Assembly: GCF_003841485.1 (NCBI RefSeq)
Contig: NZ_REFY01000001.1
Span: forward strand, 655,124 to 719,123
Length of the DNA stretch: 64,000 bases
Direction: 5' to 3'
Source: Natrarchaeobius halalkaliphilus
Lineage (GTDB): Archaea; Halobacteriota; Halobacteria; Halobacteriales; Natrialbaceae
The translations under genes and the position numbers were made by a program. Below the pieces are notes generated by a model. The model searched no databases and was not told the origin of the DNA. It was given only the letters and a program-made list of their open reading frames with translations. Positions within the stretch are counted from its first letter, which is position 1, and the number at the start of each line of letters is the position of its first letter. Shown piece after piece: positions 9,173-16,444 of the stretch.

Positions 9173-9605
9173 TCGTCGTACACGTACCCCCTTATTTCGA
9201 GTGGAGAGTGAAATCCAATACCAGGATTATACGAGCGTAGATGGGGCAATACAGCCGGACTCTGAGTATAGCCACCTGGTCTGGATCCAGTTGATGCAAA
9301 CGAAACAGAGGAACAGCTTGGTAATAAATTCTTCCCTTTAATTCAGCCTTCCAGACTGAATCGTAGACGTTGGAGTCCGAAGTCGGGACCCGAAACTAGA
9401 TGAGACACGTGATCGATCATCGTCGTGTCGAATCTCCCGTATCGATGCACTCGGCCTTCATTCGATGGATTTCGATCTTCTTTCGATGGGTTTCGATCGG
9501 TAGATCTGATAATCTATCGGAGTATTTCGTCGTCCTCGAGAACTGATTCTAATAAACGGAGGTCGGAGAAGACGGTTTCTCGACGTATCGGATCCGAAGA
9601 GAGCA

Positions 9606-9620
9606 CCGTTTCAACTCCAG
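9606..9620 (-). promoter_or_regulatory. Degenerate ORB core near orc1
   Basis: The minus strand reads CTGGAGTTGAAACGG, similar to the ORB core CCAGTTGAAACG with changes in the first half. It lies about 430 bp upstream of orc1 in the same orientation as the 9781-9810 box. Confidence 0.4.
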
Positions 9621-9780
9621 AACGATTATCCGTTCTAGATGGAGCAGCGAGTACGATGCCGAATCGATCCCGATCGACGATGTGGCCACGCGAGAAGTGG
9701 TGAAGTCCCAGTCAGTGAAGCTTGATGGATGTCTCACTGCGAGTTGTGTTTGTTGATTGCTAGTTTATGACAATGGCTGC

Positions 9781-9810
9781 AACCCCCCACCCCTCCGTTT
9801 CAACTGGAAC
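9781..9810 (-). promoter_or_regulatory. Origin recognition box, left
   Basis: On the minus strand it begins GTTCCAGTTGAAACGGAGGG and ends in a G-string. It is nearly identical to the box at 10102-10131 and faces it with the AT-rich region between them. The inverted pair with G-strings is the hallmark of haloarchaeal ORBs bound by Orc1/Cdc6. Confidence 0.85.
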
Positions 9811-10101
9811 GCAGTGAAGGAGGGGAGGGGGATCGAGAGGTCTTATAGATGGAAGGTTTTATTTGGGTGTGTGAGTAATAAGGTCCGTAGCACTAGCAAA
9901 ATAGTATTTTTACTAGAAGGTATTGGTTTAATTGCTAGTCGTACCTAGATTACATCTCTTATTCGATCTAAGTTACTAGAGCGATCGATATCATCGAAAT
10001 CCATCACGTTGGGGACTCATTCGGTGGATTTCTCCTCGGCTCGAGTTCCGATCGGTCGATACGGGAGCTCAGACGACTATTCGGGGACTGTCCTTCGGAT
10101 G

Positions 10102-10131
10102 GTTCCAGTTGAAACGAGGGGGTGGGGGTGT
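10102..10131 (+). promoter_or_regulatory. Origin recognition box, right
   Basis: On the plus strand it begins GTTCCAGTTGAAACGAGGGG and continues with a G-string. It differs from the left ORB at only a few positions and lies in the opposite orientation. It is about 210 bp upstream of the oapA start. Confidence 0.85.
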
Positions 10132-10342
10132 CGGAACGCGGTTGCTATTTAATCACACGGGTTTGCGGTTGTATGTGTTCAAGGTTCTTGATTTAGCTTC
10201 CATCCCAGATTATAGCCTCCATCCCTGATTCATGCGATTGCACACTCCGTCTTGTTTGAACCTCAACTCGTTTGACGTAGGCTTAAGTGAGTTCGGTTCA
10301 GTAGTACGCGCAGACACACCCCGTGTGCTGGAGGCCCTATAG

Positions 10343-10981
10343 ATGGGACTGTTCACAGAACTCAAAGATAGTATCTCTCGGGCTACGGACCGCCTGTTCT
10401 CCGAACAGGAGCCCAAACGAATCGGTATCTATGGTCCGCCGAACGCTGGAAAGACCACGCTCGCAAACCGTATCGCTCGGGACTGGACCGGCGATGCGAT
10501 CGGGACGGAAAGCCACATTCCACACGAGACGCGTCGCGCGCGTAGAAAAGAAAACGTCGAGATCGAACGAAACGGTAAGACGGTGACGATCGACATCGTC
10601 GATACACCCGGTGTCACGACGAAGGTCGATTACGAGGAGTTCACCGACGAGATGGACGAAGACGATGCCATCCGTCGCTCTCGAGAAGCGACAGAGGGCG
10701 TCGCTGAAGCGATGCACTGGCTCCGCGAGGACGTCGACGGCGTCATCTACGTTCTCGATAGTGCGGAAGACCCCATTACGCAGGTCAACACGATGCTGAT
10801 CGGGATCATCGAATCTCGAGAACTTCCCGTCCTCATCTTCGCGAACAAGATCGATCTGGACGACTCGAGCGTCAAACGGATCGAGGACGCCTTCCCACAG
10901 CACAAGACGATCCCCCTATCCGCCAAAGAGGGCGAAAACATGGACGAGGTTTACGGCTCCATCGCGGAGTACTTCGGGTGA
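10343..10981 (+). CDS. oapA: Era-like small GTPase OapA/ArvA
   Basis: 212 residues. G motifs are intact: G1 GPPNAGKT (31-38), G3 DTPG (87-90) and G4 NKID (168-171). Members of this family are encoded beside haloarchaeal orc1-type origins, hence origin-associated protein A. The same family was later described as ArvA, a small GTPase needed for extracellular vesicle formation in Haloferax. The first 25 residues form an amphipathic, helical-looking extension that may mediate membrane contact. It is followed 6 nt later by oapB and then by the overlapping oapC, so the three form an operon. Confidence 0.93.
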   Translation: MGLFTELKDSISRATDRLFSEQEPKRIGIYGPPNAGKTTLANRIARDWTGDAIGTESHIPHETRRARRKENVEIERNGKTVTIDIVDTPGVTTKVDYEEFTDEMDEDDAIRRSREATEGVAEAMHWLREDVDGVIYVLDSAEDPITQVNTMLIGIIESRELPVLIFANKIDLDDSSVKRIEDAFPQHKTIPLSAKEGENMDEVYGSIAEYFG

Positions 10982-10987
10982 ATACCG

Positions 10988-11389
10988 ATGCCGAAGGCAA
11001 CTAACGCGGACGATTCGAACCCGTCGGACGGCGTTCAAATCGATCTGATCAGCGGCGAGCGGATGGACAGCATGGCGACCATGGAGAAGATACGGATGAT
11101 TTTAGACGGCGTCCACGACGGCAACATCGTCATCCTGGAGGAGGGATTGACGCCGGACGAAGAGAGTCGGCTCATCGAAACGACGATGGCCGAGATCAAT
11201 CCCGACGAGTTCAACGGGATCGAAATCGAAACGTATCCGAAATCGGATACTCGCGACTCGTCGTTGCTCGGCCGTCTCATGGGTGCCGAGGAATCAGAGG
11301 CGAAACTGACCGTGATCGGTCCGGCAAACCAGATAGAAACGCTTCACAAGGACGAAACGCTCATCAGCGCGCTCGTGTCCCGAAACTAA
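10988..11389 (+). CDS. oapB: OapB/ArvB family protein (DUF2073)
   Basis: 133 residues. The protein is small and acidic, with a central segment (MEKIRMILDGVHDGNIVILEEG) and an ending in TLHKDETLISALVSRN-type sequence that I associate with DUF2073/OapB. No catalytic motif is evident. It always travels with the GTPase and the zinc-ribbon protein, so it probably acts as a partner in the same vesiculation-related or origin-linked process. It starts 6 nt after the oapA stop and its stop codon overlaps the oapC start by one base, indicating translational coupling. Confidence 0.9.
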   Translation: MPKATNADDSNPSDGVQIDLISGERMDSMATMEKIRMILDGVHDGNIVILEEGLTPDEESRLIETTMAEINPDEFNGIEIETYPKSDTRDSSLLGRLMGAEESEAKLTVIGPANQIETLHKDETLISALVSRN

Positions 11390-12327
11390 TGCCCCACGAA
11401 TGCACGGACTGTGGTCGGACGTTCCCCGACGGCTCCAAGGAGATGCTTTCGGGCTGTCCCGACTGCGGCGGTAACAAGTTCCAGTTCACGCCGGCGGGAT
11501 CGTCCGCGAGCGACGAGGCCGACGCGGAAGCCGATCGAGCACGCAAATCGACTGCACGGAACCGGACGTCGACCGCTCGACCGGGAGACTCGAGTCGGAC
11601 CTCCCAGGATCAGTCTCCTCCGTCGTCCACTTCCACCGATCGCTCCGACGCGTCCGACCGTCCGAAGCGACCGGGCCGACTCGAGAAGCGGGACGTTTCG
11701 ACGCGAGAGTGGCCGGAGACGGCACGCCGACCCGAAGACCGTTCGTCGTCGACCGCTGACGCGTCGACGGCCGACTCGACCCGGACGCCGGAGCCAAATC
11801 CCGATACGGACGTACGGAGGTCCGACTCCGGCACGGACGTCCGGACGTCCGATACGTCTGCGGCCGGAACGGCCGATGGAGAGCCACCGGAGGTGACCGA
11901 AGGAAAAGCTCAGTCGAACGCACGAAGCGACGTCGTCTCGAGCGCCGAACTTCCAGCGGAGTGGACATCGAGCGATCCCCCCGACTCGAGTCCCGAGTCC
12001 CCGGCCGAAACGCAACCCGAAACGTCCGGCGAGCGGCCTTCCTCATCAGCGCACCATCGCGACGGGCAGACCCCACAACAGGGTGCCGAGGAGAAATCAC
12101 CGAAAGGCGGGCGAGTCGTCAGCGAGCCGTCGGACGATCAGCCGTCGATCGACGAGTTGCGCGAGGAACTGAACGAACAGTTCGAGAGCATCAAGATCGT
12201 GAGTCCGGGGCAGTACGAACTCAATTTGATGGGGCTGTACAACCGTGAGGAGTACATTATCTCCTTGCAAGAGGACGGCCGGTACGTCATCGACGTTCCC
12301 GATTCCTGGCGAGACGGCGACGAATAA
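11389..12327 (+). CDS. oapC: OapC/ArvC family zinc-ribbon protein
   Basis: 312 residues. A zinc ribbon is present at the N-terminus (Cys5, Cys8, Cys23, Cys26; CTDCG and CPDCG knuckles). Residues about 40-240 are a disordered, Ser/Asp/Arg/Pro-rich linker. A compact C-terminal domain of about 70 residues follows (SIDELREELNEQFESIKIV, YELNLMGLYNREEYI). This ordering is typical of OapC/ArvC. Its start overlaps the oapB stop. The linker is the most variable part in the family; the terminal domains are the likely functional units, perhaps tethering the GTPase complex. Confidence 0.88.
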   Translation: MPHECTDCGRTFPDGSKEMLSGCPDCGGNKFQFTPAGSSASDEADAEADRARKSTARNRTSTARPGDSSRTSQDQSPPSSTSTDRSDASDRPKRPGRLEKRDVSTREWPETARRPEDRSSSTADASTADSTRTPEPNPDTDVRRSDSGTDVRTSDTSAAGTADGEPPEVTEGKAQSNARSDVVSSAELPAEWTSSDPPDSSPESPAETQPETSGERPSSSAHHRDGQTPQQGAEEKSPKGGRVVSEPSDDQPSIDELREELNEQFESIKIVSPGQYELNLMGLYNREEYIISLQEDGRYVIDVPDSWRDGDE

Positions 12328-12350
12328 CGCTTTTCCGATCTTCCACGCTG

Positions 12351-12487
12351 TATCGATTTTCCGCCTTGTGCTCTGTATCGATTTTCCGCCTTGTGCTCTA
12401 TACCGATTTTCCGCCTTGTGCTCTATACCGATTTTCCGCCTTGTGCTCTATACCGATTTTCCGCCTTGTGCTCTATACCGATTTTCC
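12351..12487. repeat. 25-bp tandem direct repeat, about 5.5 copies
   Basis: Five complete units, starting at 12351, 12376, 12401, 12426 and 12451, are followed by a 12-nt partial unit. The unit core is CGATTTTCCGCCTTGTGCTC. Copies are identical apart from one or two positions (T/C after TA, and G/A at the end). There are no spacers, so it is not a CRISPR. A diverged half-unit (CGATCTTCCACGCTG) precedes it. Confidence 0.95.
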
Positions 12488-12524
12488 AACGCGTACGCTG
12501 TAGAGCGTTGCAGTGGGACGCTCC

Positions 12525-12545
12525 GTTCCAGTTGAAATGGTGGCC
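12525..12545 (+). promoter_or_regulatory. ORB-like core downstream of oapC
   Basis: It reads GTTCCAGTTGAAATGGTGGC: the first 13 bases match the ORBs and the G-string is replaced by a weaker GG-rich tail. It sits 38 bp after the tandem repeat. Confidence 0.5.
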
Positions 12546-12698
12546 TCGAGTGCTGAGTAGTTCACGACAAGCAGATGCCTGTCCAATATCATCCTGGCGA
12601 GACGATAGAACGCAACTCTTGGCGAGACGACAGCCGTCTCGGCTGCAGCCGGCGGTAAGAAGGATGGATTTAAGCGATACGGGCGATAGCTCCCGACT

Positions 12699-12788
12699 AT
12701 GAGCACCCCAACCAAGATCGTCCTCGGAACGGTTGCCGTATCGGCAGTCCTGTCGCTTTTGCTCGTCTTCCAGACAGTCTTCGTCTGA
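12699..12788 (+). CDS. 29-residue single-pass membrane peptide
   Basis: A short open frame encodes MSTPTK followed by about 22 hydrophobic residues ending in VFQTVFV. The TGA stop overlaps the ATG of the next gene by one base (TGATG arrangement), which argues for translation and coupling. A TATA-like TTTAAG lies about 28 nt upstream, so the transcript may be leaderless and begin with this peptide. The function is unknown; it could be a small membrane partner or a translational leader for the downstream protein. Confidence 0.65.
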   Translation: MSTPTKIVLGTVAVSAVLSLLLVFQTVFV

Positions 12789-13570
12789 TGTTCGAGCCTC
12801 GAAATCTCTCGAGTTCGGTATCGGCCGTTCGTGACCTGCACGCACCGGATGCGCTCGTCTTCGACTGTGCACGCGATTTCGAGACGCTTGCGCCCGCGCA
12901 GGCGGAGGATCTCGGCCTCGTCGTCGACGGACTCGAGCCGACGAGCTATCCCGACGAGTGGCTGCCGGCCGACACGCCGGCGCTACTCGCGCGGTATGCG
13001 GGCTCCGAGTTCACGATCGGCATGCCGGGCGACGGCAGCATCGTCTGGACGCACCAGACAGCGCCGCCGGTCGTGCTGGTCAAACCGCGAATCGAGGGCT
13101 CGCCCGATCCATTCGTCGATTTCTTGCTCGCTGAGGCGTTCGTCGAACTCGGTCTCGAGGTTCCGGAACACTTCCTCGGCTTTTTCGAGGCGGAATATCG
13201 GGAGTTCGATCGAGCGGTCGATCTCGAGCCGGCCGGCACGTATCAGATCGCAGCGGCGCTGTACGACGGCTGGGTCGGACTCCAGAGCCGAGACGTCTTT
13301 GCCGAGTGGCACGCCGACCACTCCGACCTCGCGGCGGCCTGGCAGGACGCCGGCAGCCGACTCGAGGGCCGTGTTTCGGAGCTTCCGCGTGCGGTCGCTC
13401 GCGGTGACACCGACTTTGCGGACGCGGCCGAACTCGCGTGTGCGGCGATCAAACACGCACTCGAGTTACCGGCTCCGTTTGCAGCACTCGAGACCGAAGC
13501 TTATCGCGACCACGGCTCGTCGTATGCGGTCAGATGGGCCGAGAAGACGTTCGATGCGCTCTCCGAGTAA
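12788..13570 (+). CDS. Conserved haloarchaeal protein (DUF7089-like)
   Basis: 260 residues. The protein is acidic and has no signal peptide or membrane segment. The first half contains a beta-rich region (SEFTIGMPGDGSIVWTHQT) followed by a helical half with FLLAEAFVELGLEVPEHFLGFF. I recall this as a haloarchaea-specific family, possibly DUF7089, with no known function. It is translationally coupled to the 29-residue membrane peptide upstream and is convergent with the DUF7090-like gene. No metal or catalytic motif can be seen. Confidence 0.7.
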   Translation: MFEPRNLSSSVSAVRDLHAPDALVFDCARDFETLAPAQAEDLGLVVDGLEPTSYPDEWLPADTPALLARYAGSEFTIGMPGDGSIVWTHQTAPPVVLVKPRIEGSPDPFVDFLLAEAFVELGLEVPEHFLGFFEAEYREFDRAVDLEPAGTYQIAAALYDGWVGLQSRDVFAEWHADHSDLAAAWQDAGSRLEGRVSELPRAVARGDTDFADAAELACAAIKHALELPAPFAALETEAYRDHGSSYAVRWAEKTFDALSE

Positions 13571-13989
13571 CCGTTCGACGCGCTCTCCGGATGACTGTTC
13601 AGCGTGGTTTTTCCTGTCATATATAGTGACAACTACACTTCTGGCACCGAGGATTTCCACGTCCTCCCCAACCGATTCGCTCGCTCACGCCGTTCGCTCG
13701 CTCACCCCTCGCACGGTATCGAATCGCGGTTCGCCGTGCTCACCGCGATACAGCGTGCGCCGCGGTGGATCGATCGGTTCGGAATCCCCGTGGACGGAAA
13801 CACTCTCGAATCCGCAACCCCTTCGCTTCCTCTCGAGCCCCCTCGAATACTCGAGTGATTCGAGTGCAGTACATACTGATGTAATTCGAGCCCCTCGAAT
13901 ATTCGAGTACGTTGAGTACTCGAGTGTAGCGATCTCTCCGTCGTCGAAACCTGTCCGAGATCGTCGAAATTCGCTCTGCCTCGGTCCGG
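13571..13989. other. Gene-free region with clustered TCGAG palindromes
   Basis: This is the 3' space between two convergent genes. No coding sequence is convincing. Between 13848 and 13925 there is a cluster of interlocking inverted repeats built from CTCGAATA/TATTCGAG and ACTCGAGT words, with an AT-rich spacer. It could act as a bidirectional terminator or be a decayed repeat. Confidence 0.55.
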
Positions 13990-14568
13990 TCAGAAATCGG
14001 CGTCGACGCTTCCGTCTTCGTCGAGGTCGATCACGCCGTCGAAGCGCTTGCGGAACTCCTCGACGAGCGACGCATCGTGGGGTTCTTCGGAGACGTGAAA
14101 GAGCCCGACGGCGTCGTACGAAGCGAGTAACTCGAGGATTCGATCGACGGTCTCGAGTGCGTCGTCGTCGCCGGCGTAGTAGGCGAGTTCGGTGATCGAG
14201 TCGAAACTGAGCCGGAGTTTGCCGTCGTACGCGTCGAGAAAGCCGTCGATGTGCTCGACGATGGCGTCGACGTCGTCGGGGGCGGCGACGTAGTGGACGG
14301 TGTCGCTCGTTCGTCGGGAGTAACCGCGTTCGATGCTCAGCGTGTCCAGGATTTCGGCGCGTTCTTCGTCGACGTCGTAGTACTCGAGTTTCTGTTTGGC
14401 TTCGCGGGCTGTCGTTCGGGTGGAGACGACGAGGAAGTGGTCGGTGTCCGTTTTCAGAAAGTCGGTGTCGATGCGGTCCGTTTCGCCCGTACTCGGATGA
14501 AGCAAGAGAACGCCGGTTCCACCGGAAATCGTCGCCGGTGTCCCCTCGATTTCGAGCCGATAATCCAT
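13990..14568 (-). CDS. Conserved haloarchaeal protein, RecA/KaiC-like fold (DUF7090-like)
   Basis: 192 residues. The N-terminus (ISGGTGVLLLHPSTGETDRIDTDF) occupies the place of a KaiC/RecA phosphate-binding loop but lacks the Gly-Lys-Ser/Thr of Walker A, so nucleotide binding is doubtful. Later segments (HFLVVSTRTTAREAKQKLEYYDV, KLRLSFDSITELAYYAGDD) resemble the beta-alpha units and Walker B region of KaiC-like archaeal proteins. It is probably a non-catalytic RecA-superfamily member. An ACTATTAAGTC TATA-like box on the minus strand at 14593-14603 suggests leaderless transcription from 14568. Confidence 0.65.
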   Translation of the reverse strand: MDYRLEIEGTPATISGGTGVLLLHPSTGETDRIDTDFLKTDTDHFLVVSTRTTAREAKQKLEYYDVDEERAEILDTLSIERGYSRRTSDTVHYVAAPDDVDAIVEHIDGFLDAYDGKLRLSFDSITELAYYAGDDDALETVDRILELLASYDAVGLFHVSEEPHDASLVEEFRKRFDGVIDLDEDGSVDADF

Positions 14569-14670
14569 GTTGGCGTGAACAACTTACGGAATCGACTTAA
14601 TAGTGCGGATTCCCGCCCCCGAGCGGTGATGCTGAACGGGTACAAATGTCGGGATTTGACCTCTAGACTA

Positions 14671-16293
14671 TCAGTCCAGGTCGGATCCTTCCTGTCGTAG
14701 CAGGACCAACATCGAGAGTCCCGAGATGAAGATGAGAAACAGCGCTGGGATGGCCGCGTATCGATAGGCAAGGGCGTCCTGGGCGTCCCAGATGATGATT
14801 ACGAGCGTGTCCATCCCGATGGGGCCGACCATCAGCGTCACCGGTAGTTCCTTCATCGTCGTCAGGAACACGAGGATACCGCCGGCGATCACGCCTGGCA
14901 TTATCTGTGGCAAGGTAACTCGTCGGAACGTTTCGAGTCGCCCAACATTGAGCGTTCGAGCGGCTTCGATCGTCTGGCTATCGACTTGTAGTACGGACGA
15001 CCGAACGGTACCGACCGCCTGGGGCAGAAACCGAATAACGTACGCGAACACGAGCAGCCAGATTCCCTGTCTGTACAGTGAAGGGAGCGTTCGAGTTCCC
15101 AGAAAAACCAACGCGAGCCCGATAACGATGCCCGGAACGGCGAAGCCGACGTAGGTTGCCCGCTCGAGTATTCGGGAAACCAGCGAGTTCGTTCGCCCGG
15201 AGTAGTACGCGACCGGTAGGGCGAACGCACACGCCACCACCGCGGCGAGGAGTGCCAGATGAACCGAGTTGTACACAAACTCCCACTGGAACTCGAGGGA
15301 CGGAATCCGATCTCCCTCGCTACGGAATAGCCAGCTCGTAAAGATCGCGACTGGAACGACGAGTGTGACGAAGCCGAGCAGCGAGATGAAGCTCATCGCC
15401 GCCCACTTCCAGTTGCCGAGCCGTATCGTGCTCCCGCTCCCGTCCGTACCGCCGCCTGCGTCTTCGTCGCGTCCGATGCCAGCTTCGATGACGAGAACGA
15501 CGGCCACGATTGCGACCAGCTGTAATGCCAGCAACGCGGCGTATTCGGGAGCGAATCCGCTAAACTCCCAGTATATCGCGCTCGTGAACACGCTGGCTTG
15601 CATGAACGCGGGCGTTCCGAAATCCGATATCGCGTAGAGACCGGCGAGTAATGCTCCGGCGGCGATTCCCGGCCTGATCCGGGGAAACGTAATCCGTCGA
15701 AACGCCTCGAGCGGGCCGGAGTTGAGCGTGCGGGCCGCATCGACGAGCGAACTGTCCATCGATAGCAGCGCCGCCCTGGTCGTCAAAAACACGTACGGGT
15801 AGGTGTACAGCGTAATGATGAAAATCGATCCGCGAAGCCCGTGGACGCGGGGAAGCGTGACGCCGAGTAAGGAGTCCACCTCGCCGCCAGAGCCGAACAT
15901 GGAGACGAACGCGATCGCGCCGATGTAGCTCGGAATGACGAGCGGGAGCGCGGCTACGACCGTCCAAAAGCGGGGATACGGCAGGTCGGTTCGTGTTGTT
16001 AGTACGGCGAGTGGAACGCCGAGTACGATCGAAAACAGCGTGACTGACAGCATCAATCCGATACTGTTCGCCGTAATCAACGCGGTCTGTGAGGAGACGA
16101 CGAGGTCGTAGGCACGTGAGAACTCGACCGTCGACGCCTGCCACACCACCCAGAACATCGGAGTGACGACGAGAAGGGCGACGATTGCGCTCAGCGACCC
16201 CAATGCGGCCGTCCACTTGTTGACACGATCGATCCGGCTACGGATGGAATCGGTCCGACGTGTGGCCTCGGGGTCGTTCGTTGTCGATTTCAT
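14671..16293 (-). CDS. Iron(III)-type ABC transporter permease, two fused permease domains
   Basis: 540 residues with about 12 membrane segments. Two BPD_transp_1 domains are joined in tandem. Each contains the cytoplasmic EAA loop that docks the ATPase: LEAFRRITFPRIRPGIAAG in the first and LETFRRVTLPQIMPGVIAG in the second. This duplicated layout is typical of FbpB/SfuB-like ferric iron permeases. It lies 150 nt downstream of the binding-protein gene on the same strand and is likely co-transcribed with it. No ATPase gene follows: the next gene is a convergent-side conserved protein, so the ATPase must be encoded elsewhere or shared. Confidence 0.9.
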   Translation of the reverse strand: MKSTTNDPEATRRTDSIRSRIDRVNKWTAALGSLSAIVALLVVTPMFWVVWQASTVEFSRAYDLVVSSQTALITANSIGLMLSVTLFSIVLGVPLAVLTTRTDLPYPRFWTVVAALPLVIPSYIGAIAFVSMFGSGGEVDSLLGVTLPRVHGLRGSIFIITLYTYPYVFLTTRAALLSMDSSLVDAARTLNSGPLEAFRRITFPRIRPGIAAGALLAGLYAISDFGTPAFMQASVFTSAIYWEFSGFAPEYAALLALQLVAIVAVVLVIEAGIGRDEDAGGGTDGSGSTIRLGNWKWAAMSFISLLGFVTLVVPVAIFTSWLFRSEGDRIPSLEFQWEFVYNSVHLALLAAVVACAFALPVAYYSGRTNSLVSRILERATYVGFAVPGIVIGLALVFLGTRTLPSLYRQGIWLLVFAYVIRFLPQAVGTVRSSVLQVDSQTIEAARTLNVGRLETFRRVTLPQIMPGVIAGGILVFLTTMKELPVTLMVGPIGMDTLVIIIWDAQDALAYRYAAIPALFLIFISGLSMLVLLRQEGSDLD

Positions 16294-16444
16294 CGTGTGT
16301 TTCGCGCACCGATGGGATCAGTTCGCGTGGTCGAGTGCTCGGCGCCCAACGCTCTTGAAACTCTTGATTAGCTCCTCGAGCAACCCGGGCCCCGGACGGC
16401 CGGTGAGCGTGTCCCTGATCAGGAGGTAAAACGGTTGACTGCCG

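Larger units (their letters stand above)
9173..10342. other. Candidate chromosomal replication origin (oriC1-like)
   Basis: A 1.17-kb gene-free region sits between orc1 and oapA. It has two full ORBs in inverted orientation about 290 bp apart, with a markedly AT-rich stretch between them (about 9835-10000) that would serve as unwinding element. The stretch includes a perfect AAAATA-G-TATTTT palindrome near 9898-9910. A weaker ORB core lies at 9606-9620. Repeated TTTCGATGG-like words occur at about 9465-9500. This matches the orc1-adjacent origins known in haloarchaea, including the downstream oapABC genes. No credible coding sequence was seen here. A TATA-like GCTTAAGTG at 10281-10289 probably drives oapA. 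Confidence 0.85.
12328..12698. other. Intergenic region after oapC with tandem repeat and ORB-like site
   Basis: The region has a 25-bp tandem repeat, an ORB-like core at 12525-12545 and a TATA-like GGATTTAAG at about 12664-12672 ahead of the small membrane peptide gene. Open frames across it are produced by the repeat itself and look non-genic. Confidence 0.7.

Noticed and set aside
12351..12487. CRISPR array
   Set aside because: The 25-bp units are contiguous, without unique spacers, and no cas gene is near.
12245..12702. Open frames across the 25-bp tandem repeat
   Set aside because: The repeats generate periodic Phe/Pro/Cys/Tyr-rich peptides with no halophilic acidity. They are a product of the repeat and not of a gene.
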